DNA of 6,025 bases from an uncultured Pseudomonadota bacterium. Lineage in GTDB: Bacteria; Pseudomonadota; Alphaproteobacteria; Rs-D84. Under the pieces are notes generated by a model. It made no database searches. It was given only the letters and a program-made list of their open reading frames with translations, and was not told the DNA's origin. This document shows, one piece after another, positions 1-6,025 of this stretch (the first letter of the stretch is position 1; each line of letters begins with the position of its first letter). The position numbers and the translations under genes are program-made. The stretch covers positions 1-6,025 of the forward strand of contig CAMOXB010000037.1 of NCBI GenBank assembly GCA_946628805.1, written 5' to 3'.

Positions 1-186
1 CAGTTGTTTTTTTGTTTGTTCAACGTTTTTAGAGGATGTTTTTAATTGTGCTTCTATTTTTTTATTTTGAATTTCGGTTTCTTTTATTTGGCTTTGAATT
101 TTTGCTAATTCATTATTTGCACCAAACGCGGGCAGGGCACAAACCGATAATATAATTGCAGACAAGATATCTTTGCGTTTTAACAT
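1..186 (-). CDS. Exported coiled-coil protein, N-terminal part; probable EnvC-like murein hydrolase activator
   Basis: This gene starts at 186 and runs off the left edge, so only 62 residues are visible. Residues 1-22 form a clear Sec signal peptide: a basic start (MLKRKD), a hydrophobic core (ILSAIILSVCALP), and a signal peptidase I site after Ala20-Phe21-Gly22. The mature part (ANNELAKIQSQIKETEIQNK onward) is rich in Gln, Lys and Glu, has no Pro or Gly, and has hydrophobic residues at heptad-like spacing, so a long periplasmic helix or coiled coil is expected. EnvC/NlpD-type activators of murein amidases begin this way and end in a LytM/M23 domain, which would lie outside the window. In many alphaproteobacteria such a gene lies close to ctpA, which supports the call here. 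No ribosome binding sequence precedes the ATG, and a promoter ends 8 nt before it. OmpH-like or YbgF-like coiled-coil proteins are alternatives. The gene is fairly certain; its function is a guess. Confidence 0.68.
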   Translation of the reverse strand, partial: MLKRKDILSAIILSVCALPAFGANNELAKIQSQIKETEIQNKKIEAQLKTSSKNVEQTKKQL

Positions 187-193
187 AGTGTTT

Positions 194-222
194 ATTCTAT
201 CAAAACAATAAAAAAATGTAAA
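194..222 (-). promoter_or_regulatory. Sigma70-type promoter of the leftward exported-protein gene
   Basis: Read on the minus strand, a -35 box TTTACA (222-217, 5 of 6 consensus) is followed by a 17 nt spacer and a -10 box TAGAAT (199-194, 5 of 6). Seven nucleotides separate the -10 box from the A of the ATG at 186. The expected start of transcription is therefore the start codon itself or within a base or two of it, giving a leaderless mRNA. No Shine-Dalgarno-like sequence lies upstream of the ATG, which agrees with this. Confidence 0.62.
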
Positions 223-242
223 TAATGGAATTAAAAAATATA

Positions 243-270
243 TTGACAAAATGTAAAATATGTCTATAAT
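243..270 (+). promoter_or_regulatory. Consensus sigma70-type promoter of the phosphotransferase gene
   Basis: A perfect TTGACA (243-248) and a perfect TATAAT (265-270) are separated by 16 nt. Seven nucleotides follow before the ATG at 278, so transcription should begin at about that A and give a leaderless message. The promoter is back-to-back with the minus-strand promoter at 194-222, and their -35 boxes are 20 nt apart. Its position also shows that the in-frame ATG at 260, which lies inside the spacer, cannot be the start used from this promoter. Confidence 0.82.
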
Positions 271-277
271 ATATAGT

Positions 278-1198
278 ATGAAAATGGAAATAAATGCACC
301 ACATGGACGTGAAACATATATCGCCGATTTTGGCGATGGGCTTGTTATGAAGCGACCGTTGCCAGAATTTACGCAGATTGAAAAAGATAGATGGTTGGTA
401 AAACAGCACCGAACCAAAGAAGTTGTTGATGCTATCAAATCGGTTCAAAATCCTGTTTATAATATACCAGCAATGTTGCATATTAAAGATGATGAATATC
501 AATTATTGGAAGAACGTGCGCATGGTGAACCATTGACGGCGACTGTTTATGCACAATTAAGTAATCGTCAACGTTATGAAATTATCGGCAGTTTGGCACA
601 TTTCTTGGTTGATATGAATGAATTAAAGCCTGCAGATGATGGGATTATGCATCGAATATCTGATGAATTAAAAATGAAACGATTGGAACGTATAATTGAA
701 CATAAAATGCCAAAATGGTTTGATTGTGGTGAAATTAAATATATGTCAGATTTGGTTACAGATGTTGATTCTTATGAATATAAGACACGCAAAGCATGGT
801 CGCATTGTGATTTAAATTCTGGAAATGTTTTATATGATGCCCGCACCAGTAAGTTATCATTTATTGACTTTGCCGAAGCAGACTATAATTTCATCTTTCG
901 TGATATCTTTTCACCGTTAGCAATAGATTTAGATATTTGCAGACCGTTATATGAAGAATATTATAAATTGCATGATAAAGACGCATACAGTATTTATGGA
1001 CCACGTAATCCAGAGATACAAAATATCATGCGTTATCGTACAATTGTTGTATTGTTAAAGCGTTTTATCAAGGCAGGTGATGATTTAAGGGTGAATCCGC
1101 AATCCAAAAAAACAGAACAAAATAATGCGGACAAAGTTGCTTTTATGCGTAAATTAATTGCTAGAATACAAAATATAGAAAAACAACTTACAAAATAA
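278..1198 (+). CDS. APH/choline kinase-fold phosphotransferase, substrate unknown
   Basis: This 306-residue cytoplasmic protein has no signal peptide or membrane segment. It shows the signature of the kinase-like fold shared by aminoglycoside phosphotransferases and choline kinases. Brenner's motif HxDxxxxN is present as HCDLNSGN (His176, catalytic Asp178, Asn183). The metal-binding Asp of the DFG-like segment is Asp197 in SFIDFAEAD. Lys25 in GLVMKRP is a good candidate for the ATP-anchoring lysine. A hinge-like stretch lies at about residues 75-88 (YQLLEERAHGEPLT). Length and layout suit one complete phosphotransferase domain, with a helical, charged C-terminus from about 245. The start at 278 is chosen because the consensus promoter places transcription initiation there. 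An ATG at 260 lies inside the promoter, and ATG 284 is a less likely alternative. The gene is monocistronic, closed by a terminator that begins within its stop codon. Small-molecule, sugar or lipid head-group targets are all possible. Nothing here points to antibiotic resistance specifically. Its AT content is visibly higher than that of nifJ. Confidence 0.8.
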   Translation: MKMEINAPHGRETYIADFGDGLVMKRPLPEFTQIEKDRWLVKQHRTKEVVDAIKSVQNPVYNIPAMLHIKDDEYQLLEERAHGEPLTATVYAQLSNRQRYEIIGSLAHFLVDMNELKPADDGIMHRISDELKMKRLERIIEHKMPKWFDCGEIKYMSDLVTDVDSYEYKTRKAWSHCDLNSGNVLYDARTSKLSFIDFAEADYNFIFRDIFSPLAIDLDICRPLYEEYYKLHDKDAYSIYGPRNPEIQNIMRYRTIVVLLKRFIKAGDDLRVNPQSKKTEQNNADKVAFMRKLIARIQNIEKQLTK

Positions 1199-1229
1199 AA
1201 ATGTCGTTTATCGACATTTTTATTTTATT
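1197..1229 (+). terminator. Intrinsic terminator after the phosphotransferase gene
   Basis: A perfect inverted repeat pairs 1197-1206 (AAAAATGTCG) with 1212-1221 (CGACATTTTT) around a 5 nt loop, TTTAT. A T-rich tract continues to 1229. The hairpin overlaps the last bases of the TAA stop codon. The stem has only three G-C pairs next to the loop, so it is moderately stable, but the geometry is typical of Rho-independent termination. It separates the phosphotransferase from ctpA. Confidence 0.78.
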
Positions 1230-1239
1230 AAAAATCGTG

Positions 1240-1268
1240 TTGCGCTGGATATCTTTTTTTATTATTAT
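1240..1268 (+). promoter_or_regulatory. Candidate promoter for the ctpA-nifJ unit
   Basis: Transcription of ctpA should need its own promoter because a terminator lies just upstream. The best match in the gap is TTGCGC (1240-1245, only the TTG of the -35 consensus), 17 nt, then TATTAT (1263-1268, 5 of 6 of the -10 consensus). This would start transcription near 1275 and leave a leader of about 18 nt containing the AAAGGG ribosome binding sequence. The surrounding T-rich sequence could offer other -10 boxes, so this assignment is tentative. Confidence 0.35.
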
Positions 1269-1292
1269 TTTCTGGAAAGAAAAGGGCGTGAT

Positions 1293-2729
1293 ATGAAAAA
1301 GATATTATTATTATTGGCAATTATTTCTCCGTTTGTTTGTGATGCGGCACCAAAAAAGCCGAAAAAAGAAGAACCTGTCGTTCATTTAACAGATGAACAG
1401 ATTTACAGTGAATTAAAAAAACTGGCACTGGTTTTTGAAACTGCACGTGATAAATTTGTTGAAGAAGCCGACGAACGTAAAATGTTGGAAGGCGCGATGA
1501 ACGGTATGTTGGCGGCATTGGATCCACATTCGTCATACCTTTCTGCAGATGATTTCAAAGAATTTAATGATAAATCACATGGCGAATTTGGTGGACTGGG
1601 GATTCAAATTACCAGTGATAAAGGTGCAATTCGTGTTATTTCGCCAATTGATGATACGCCGGCGTCCAAGGCTGGGATTGAAGCAGGCGATTATATAACC
1701 CATATTGACGGCGAACAAGTGTTCGATATGAACCTGAACCAGGCGGTCAAAAAGATGAAAGGAAAACCAGGAACAACGGTTAAATTAACGGTTGTGCATG
1801 ATGGTAATGAACCGAAAGTTATGACGTTAAAACGCGCGATTATAAAGGTAAAATCTGTTAAATTTAGTGAAAAATCAGATGCGGCGGCGGCTGATGATGA
1901 TAAATTGCCAAAGATTGGTTATCTGCGCATTTCGGATTTTGGTGCGACAACAACCAAAGAATTAAAAGATGCAATAAAAGATTTGGAAAAGAAAAAAGTT
2001 GCAGGATATGTTCTTGATTTGCGTAATAATCCGGGTGGCTATCTGACCGCGGCTGTCGATGTTTCTGATGCATTTTTGGACGGTGGTGAAATTGTTTCAA
2101 CGCGCGGCAAAGAGAAATCTGATATTGAACGTATGTTTGCTAAATCAGGAGATTTAGTAAATGGAAAGCCTGTGGTTGTTTTGATTAATCATGGTTCGGC
2201 ATCTGCATCTGAAATCGTTGCCGGTGCATTACAGGACAATGGTCGTGCAATCGTTATGGGGTCGCAAAGTTTTGGCAAGGGTTCGGTTCAACAGCAAAAA
2301 CCATTAGGTGATGGTTCGGCAATTCATATAACAATTGCGCGCTATTATACACCAAGTGGTCGTTCAATCCAAAACGAAGGCATCACCCCAGATATCGAAG
2401 TATTACAGAGTAAGATTGAAACAATCGAAAAGAAAGAAGCATTGTTTACCGAAGCCACTTTTAATAATTCGCTGAAAAACGATGCATCAAACAAAAAAGA
2501 CAAATCAAACAAGAAAGATAACAAGAAATCTGAAAAGTCTGACGATGACGAAGAAGAAGATTATTTAAGTTTGTCTGATGAAGAAAAGGATGCACGTGAT
2601 TATCAATTGCAACGTGCAATGGATATGGTGCGCGCACTTTCCAAGGTTGGTGTAAAAAATCTGGAAAAAGTCGAAGATGAAAAATCAGATAAACAAGAAG
2701 ATAAAAAAGAAACAAAATCAAAGAAATAA
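1293..2729 (+). CDS. ctpA: S41 carboxy-terminal processing protease CtpA (periplasmic, PDZ-containing)
   Basis: This complete 478-residue protease trims the C-termini of periplasmic or envelope proteins; relatives also degrade cell-wall hydrolases. Residues 1-18 are a Sec signal peptide (MKKILLLLAIISPFVCDA), probably cut before Ala19; Cys16 is not in a lipobox. An N-terminal helical cap follows (about 33-95, including LDPHSSYL). A PDZ domain spans about 97-180, with the ligand-binding loop GGLGIQ at 100-105. The S41 core runs from about 205 to 372 and includes the LRNNPGG motif (243-249). The catalytic set is visible: Ser304 in GSASASEI, Lys329 in SFGKGSVQ and Gln333, with the family's usual spacing of 25 and 4 residues. 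The tail from about 395 is dominated by Lys, Asp, Glu and Ser around a short conserved-looking helix (DYQLQRAMDMVRAL, 436-449), an arrangement I associate with alphaproteobacterial members. AAAGGG at 1281-1286 is the ribosome binding sequence. nifJ follows after 15 nt. Confidence 0.95.
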   Translation: MKKILLLLAIISPFVCDAAPKKPKKEEPVVHLTDEQIYSELKKLALVFETARDKFVEEADERKMLEGAMNGMLAALDPHSSYLSADDFKEFNDKSHGEFGGLGIQITSDKGAIRVISPIDDTPASKAGIEAGDYITHIDGEQVFDMNLNQAVKKMKGKPGTTVKLTVVHDGNEPKVMTLKRAIIKVKSVKFSEKSDAAAADDDKLPKIGYLRISDFGATTTKELKDAIKDLEKKKVAGYVLDLRNNPGGYLTAAVDVSDAFLDGGEIVSTRGKEKSDIERMFAKSGDLVNGKPVVVLINHGSASASEIVAGALQDNGRAIVMGSQSFGKGSVQQQKPLGDGSAIHITIARYYTPSGRSIQNEGITPDIEVLQSKIETIEKKEALFTEATFNNSLKNDASNKKDKSNKKDNKKSEKSDDDEEEDYLSLSDEEKDARDYQLQRAMDMVRALSKVGVKNLEKVEDEKSDKQEDKKETKSKK

Positions 2730-2744
2730 TTCGGGAAGAGTAAA

Positions 2745-5700
2745 ATGTCAAAATTAATTGTTGATGGAAACTGGGCTGCGGCAGACGTAGCGTATCGTTG
2801 TGTAGATTGTGCGGCAATTTACCCAATCACCCCCAGCAGCACTATGGGTGAATTATCGGACGAATGGTCTTTCCAGCACAAGAAAAATATTTGGGGCGTT
2901 GTTCCTGAAATAATCGAAATGCAATCTGAAGCCGGTGCGGCGGGTGCATTACATGGCGCACTGCAAATGGGGGCGTTGGCAACAACTTTTACTGCATCCC
3001 AAGGTTTGCTTTTGATGATTCCGAATATGTATAAAATTGCCGGTGAACAGACACCTTTCGTTATGCATGTTGCAGCGCGCGCATTGGCAACGCATGCGTT
3101 GTCTATATTTGGTGATCATGGCGATGTTATGGCGGTTCGTAATACAGGCTTTGCTTTATTGTCGTCGCATAATGTCCAGGCTGCCCATGATTTGGCAGCG
3201 ATTGCACACGCATCAACATTGAAAAGTCGCGTTCCATTTTTGCATTTCTTTGACGGTTTCCGTACCAGCCACGAAGAATCTGCGCTGACCCGAATCGAAG
3301 ATGATGTTTTGCGTGAAATGTTGCCTGATGATTTGATTGTTGCGAATCGTCGTCGTGGTATGTCGCCTGATAATCCGACAATTCGTGGCACAGCGCAAAA
3401 CCCAGATGTATATTTCCAAGGACGCGAAGCGGCAAACCCACTTTATGATGCGTTGCCAGAAATTGTTCAAAGTGAAATGGATAAATTTGCGAAACTGACC
3501 GGTCGCAAATACAGTGTTGTTGAATATGTTGGTGACAAAGATGCAAAATATGTAATTGTATCAATGGGATCCAGCACAGAAACAATCGCAGAAACTTTAC
3601 CGTATTTACCACGTGGTGTCGGTATGATTCGTGTTCATTTGTTTAATCCGTTCCCGGTTGATGCGTTCTTGAAAGCATTGCCAGAAAGCGTTGAACAAAT
3701 CGCTGTTCTGGACAGAACCAAGGAAGCAGGAACAATCGGCGAACCGCTTTATCAAAGTGTTCGTGGAATTGTCGATTCGAAAATCAAGGTCTTTGGTGGC
3801 CGCTATGGATTGGGTTCCAAGGAATTTAAACCACGTGATGTCAAAGCAATTGTTGAATATATGATACAGGGCACTTTACATCATAATTTCACAGTTGGTA
3901 TTGATGACGATTTAACACATCTTTCATTAAATACTGACAAGACATTTACAATTGAAAATCCGGACGTTCAAACGGCAATCCTTTATGGTATTGGCAGTGA
4001 CGGAACGGTTGGTGCGGTTAAAAATATTGTAAAAATTGTTGGTGAAAATTCCGAACTTTATCCACAATCCTATGCGGTTTATGATTCGAAAAAATCGGGC
4101 GGAATAACCCAATCGCATATACGCTTTTCGCCAAAACCAATTCAAAGCGAATATCTGGTGGACAGTGCGGATTTTATATGTGTTTCGAATTTTATGATTG
4201 CACAAAGATTTGATGTGTTTTCATCGTTGCGTGCAGGTGGAACGGTTATGATTAATACATCGATGACACCGGACGAAGCCTTTATGAACCTGCCACGTGA
4301 TGCCCAGGAACATTTAATTCGTATGCGTGCAAATGTGTATTTCCTTGATGCAAATGCGGCGGCAAATGAATTAGGACTGGGGAATCGCATTAACACATTT
4401 ATTATGTTGAATTTCTTTAATTTAACAAAGGTTATTAATCCAGATACAGCCAAAGATGCAGCAAAAATCGCAATTGAAAAAACATACAAGAAAAAAGGTA
4501 TGGATGTCGTCAATGCAAACTGGGCGGCGGTTGATGCAGCGGAATCCTATTTGAAAAAATATAATTTACCATCCAGTATTTCGGAATTAGCGCCTGATTT
4601 TATTCCGGCAATGACATCTGATGCGCCGGCTGAAATCGCAGGCACACTGGGTGAAATGGCGGCGGGTCGCGGTGATGATATTCCGGTATCACGTTTCAAG
4701 ATTGATGGTGCATTTGGTGGTGGTCAATATCCGTTATCAACATCAAAATATGAAAAACGCGCAATCGCATCGCGTGTTGCAGTATGTGATTTGGATAAAT
4801 GTATTCAATGCGGAAAATGTTCAATGCTTTGTCCACATGGTGCCATCCGTATCAAGGTTATGGGACAAAATGAAATGGAAGCCGCGCGTGCAAATGGCAT
4901 AACGGTTGTTCCAATGAAAACGCCTGAATTGGGTGCGGGATTATTTTACACATTAAACATTTCACCGTCAGATTGCACAGGATGTGGTTTGTGTATGAAA
5001 AATTGTCCGGTTGGGGCACTGTCTTTGATACCAATGGCAGACGGAATTAAAAACCAAAAGACATTTGATGCGGCCTTGAATATTCCAGATATCGACAAGG
5101 GCAAATTAAATCTGAATATTCCAAAGCATGTTGAATTATTGCCACATTATTTCGAATTTCCAGGTGCGTGCGCTGGATGTGGTGAAACGCCATATGTTCG
5201 TTTAATGGCGCATTTGTTTGGTGATAAAATGGTTGTTGCAAATGCGACAGGCTGTTCATCAATTTATGGTGGTAATTTGCCAACAACACCATGGTGTGTT
5301 GATAAAGACGGACGTGGACCGGCGTGGTCTAATTCGTTATTTGAAGATAATGCAGAATATGGTCTGGGGATGCGAATTGCATTGAACCAGCGTAAATCTG
5401 CATTGCGTTCGGTTTTATTCGAATTAGGATTTGAAAATGTTGACCAAATGATGTCGACAACGGGTACAGAAAATCAGCGCGCATTGCAAAATAATTTGCG
5501 CGTGCAATTATCGAACATTGACAATCCGCGTGCGCGTTATGCAGAAAGTCTGATTGATGCAATCGTTGATAAATCGGTATGGATTGTCGGTGGCGATGGT
5601 TGGGCATACGATATCGGATACGGTGGTGTTGATCATATTTTGCACAGTGGTGAAAATGTAAATATATTGGTCCTGGATACCGAAGGATATTCAAACACTG

Positions 5701-6025
5701 GTGGTCAACAATCGAAATCAACACCATTTGGTGCATCAATGAAATTTGCAATTGGTGGCAAAGAACACGCGAAAAAAGATTTAGGATTAATCGCGATGAT
5801 GTCGGGCGCATATGTTGCGCAAATTGCATTGGGTGCAAATCAAGCCCAGGCTGTGCGTGCATTCCGCGAAGCCGAAGCCTTTAACGGACCATCAATTATT
5901 TTGGCATATGCACCATGTATTGCACACGGATTCGCATTACAGAACGGTGTTGAACATCAAATTAATTTGGTGAACACTGGTGCGTGGCCACTTTATCGAT
6001 TCAATCCAATGAACATTGAAAACGG
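2745..6025 (+). CDS. nifJ: Pyruvate:ferredoxin (flavodoxin) oxidoreductase, C-terminus beyond the window
   Basis: This cytoplasmic enzyme oxidises pyruvate with CoA to acetyl-CoA and CO2, passing electrons to ferredoxin or flavodoxin. The frame is open for 1093 codons with no stop; single-chain NifJ proteins are about 1170-1200 residues, so roughly 80-100 are missing. Domains follow the Desulfovibrio africanus order. Domain I starts with VDGNWAAADVAY and YPITPSS (26-32). Thr29, Glu62 and Arg112 match its substrate and TPP-site residues. Domain II includes GRYGLGSKEF. Domain III (from about 414) includes YGIGSDGTVG and YDSKKSGGITQSH. The EKR linker is at 670-672. A two-cluster ferredoxin domain uses Cys686/689/692/696 and Cys744/747/750/754. 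The TPP domain holds the proximal-cluster cysteines 809, 812, 837 and 1058, Glu814, and the motif from GDGWAYDIGYGG (950-961) to DTEGYSNTGGQ (978-988). All key residues are present, so the enzyme looks functional. A weak ribosome binding sequence (GGGAAGAG, 2733-2740) and the family-typical N-terminus fix the start. It is probably co-transcribed with ctpA. Confidence 0.97.
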   Translation, partial: MSKLIVDGNWAAADVAYRCVDCAAIYPITPSSTMGELSDEWSFQHKKNIWGVVPEIIEMQSEAGAAGALHGALQMGALATTFTASQGLLLMIPNMYKIAGEQTPFVMHVAARALATHALSIFGDHGDVMAVRNTGFALLSSHNVQAAHDLAAIAHASTLKSRVPFLHFFDGFRTSHEESALTRIEDDVLREMLPDDLIVANRRRGMSPDNPTIRGTAQNPDVYFQGREAANPLYDALPEIVQSEMDKFAKLTGRKYSVVEYVGDKDAKYVIVSMGSSTETIAETLPYLPRGVGMIRVHLFNPFPVDAFLKALPESVEQIAVLDRTKEAGTIGEPLYQSVRGIVDSKIKVFGGRYGLGSKEFKPRDVKAIVEYMIQGTLHHNFTVGIDDDLTHLSLNTDKTFTIENPDVQTAILYGIGSDGTVGAVKNIVKIVGENSELYPQSYAVYDSKKSGGITQSHIRFSPKPIQSEYLVDSADFICVSNFMIAQRFDVFSSLRAGGTVMINTSMTPDEAFMNLPRDAQEHLIRMRANVYFLDANAAANELGLGNRINTFIMLNFFNLTKVINPDTAKDAAKIAIEKTYKKKGMDVVNANWAAVDAAESYLKKYNLPSSISELAPDFIPAMTSDAPAEIAGTLGEMAAGRGDDIPVSRFKIDGAFGGGQYPLSTSKYEKRAIASRVAVCDLDKCIQCGKCSMLCPHGAIRIKVMGQNEMEAARANGITVVPMKTPELGAGLFYTLNISPSDCTGCGLCMKNCPVGALSLIPMADGIKNQKTFDAALNIPDIDKGKLNLNIPKHVELLPHYFEFPGACAGCGETPYVRLMAHLFGDKMVVANATGCSSIYGGNLPTTPWCVDKDGRGPAWSNSLFEDNAEYGLGMRIALNQRKSALRSVLFELGFENVDQMMSTTGTENQRALQNNLRVQLSNIDNPRARYAESLIDAIVDKSVWIVGGDGWAYDIGYGGVDHILHSGENVNILVLDTEGYSNTGGQQSKSTPFGASMKFAIGGKEHAKKDLGLIAMMSGAYVAQIALGANQAQAVRAFREAEAFNGPSIILAYAPCIAHGFALQNGVEHQINLVNTGAWPLYRFNPMNIEN

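Noticed and set aside
260..277. Upstream in-frame ATG at 260 as the phosphotransferase start
   Set aside because: It lies inside the spacer of a perfect TTGACA/TATAAT promoter, so the transcript from that promoter would not contain it. The six extra residues (MSIIYS) are encoded by the -10 region.
200..502. Minus-strand open frame of about 100 codons
   Set aside because: It runs antisense through the phosphotransferase gene and both promoters, is rich in Phe, Ile, Tyr and His, and matches no family I know. It is a shadow of the real coding frame.
278..1198. Aminoglycoside resistance gene
   Set aside because: The kinase-fold motifs are shared by many housekeeping enzymes. There is no resistance-cassette context, integron site or insertion sequence nearby, and no strong similarity to a named APH is recognisable by eye.
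2799..2812. CxxC pair at nifJ residues 19 and 22 as an additional metal site
   Set aside because: It lies in the first helix of domain I, just before YPITPSS, where relatives vary and single cysteines are not unusual. There is no partner pair nearby to complete a metal site.
2461..2826. Minus-strand open frame of about 121 codons across the ctpA-nifJ junction
   Set aside because: It is antisense to the charged ctpA tail and the nifJ start. The Leu/His/Phe-rich translation is what the complement of Lys/Glu/Asp codons gives.
3127..3612. Minus-strand open frame of about 161 codons inside nifJ
   Set aside because: It is antisense to a fully open, strongly conserved nifJ frame. The His/Gln-rich composition and lack of any motif indicate a shadow frame, as do the other minus-strand frames within nifJ, including 5329-5862.

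Overview
The window reads as a compact, AT-rich stretch of a Gram-negative bacterial chromosome. Two of its four genes encode proteins with Sec-type signal peptides of envelope-maintenance type. The gene order (a coiled-coil exported protein reminiscent of EnvC, then a C-terminal processing protease) and the charged tail of the protease resemble alphaproteobacteria. The last gene encodes a pyruvate:ferredoxin oxidoreductase, so the organism probably has an anaerobic or microaerobic, ferredoxin-based energy metabolism. A host- or gut-associated alphaproteobacterial lineage would fit, but this placement is inference and no rRNA or other marker is present.

Layout. Positions 1-186, minus strand: the first 62 codons of an exported coiled-coil protein, probably EnvC-like, running off the left edge. 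Positions 187-277: a divergent intergenic region with two back-to-back sigma70-type promoters. Each is placed so that transcription would begin at or next to the start codon, so both flanking genes are probably read from leaderless mRNAs. Positions 278-1198, plus strand: a protein kinase-fold phosphotransferase of the aminoglycoside/choline kinase type with unknown substrate. It is closed by an intrinsic terminator overlapping its stop codon. Positions 1293-2729: a complete S41 carboxy-terminal processing protease (CtpA) with signal peptide, PDZ domain, Ser-Lys-Gln catalytic set and a highly charged tail. Positions 2745-6025: a NifJ-type pyruvate:ferredoxin (flavodoxin) oxidoreductase, intact over 1093 codons and cut by the right edge roughly 80-100 codons before its expected end.

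How the genes relate. The terminator splits the plus strand into a one-gene unit (kinase) and a ctpA-nifJ unit. The latter two genes are 15 nt apart and both carry purine-rich ribosome binding sequences, unlike the two leaderless genes. An EnvC-like protein and CtpA would both act on cell-wall remodelling in the periplasm. The oxidoreductase is a cytoplasmic central-carbon enzyme, and its link to ctpA is probably transcriptional convenience. I found no CRISPR array, mobile element, tRNA, rRNA, riboswitch or defence system, and no gene-free stretch longer than about 95 bases. The most distinctive signal is the pair of matched leaderless promoters, not a new multi-gene system.
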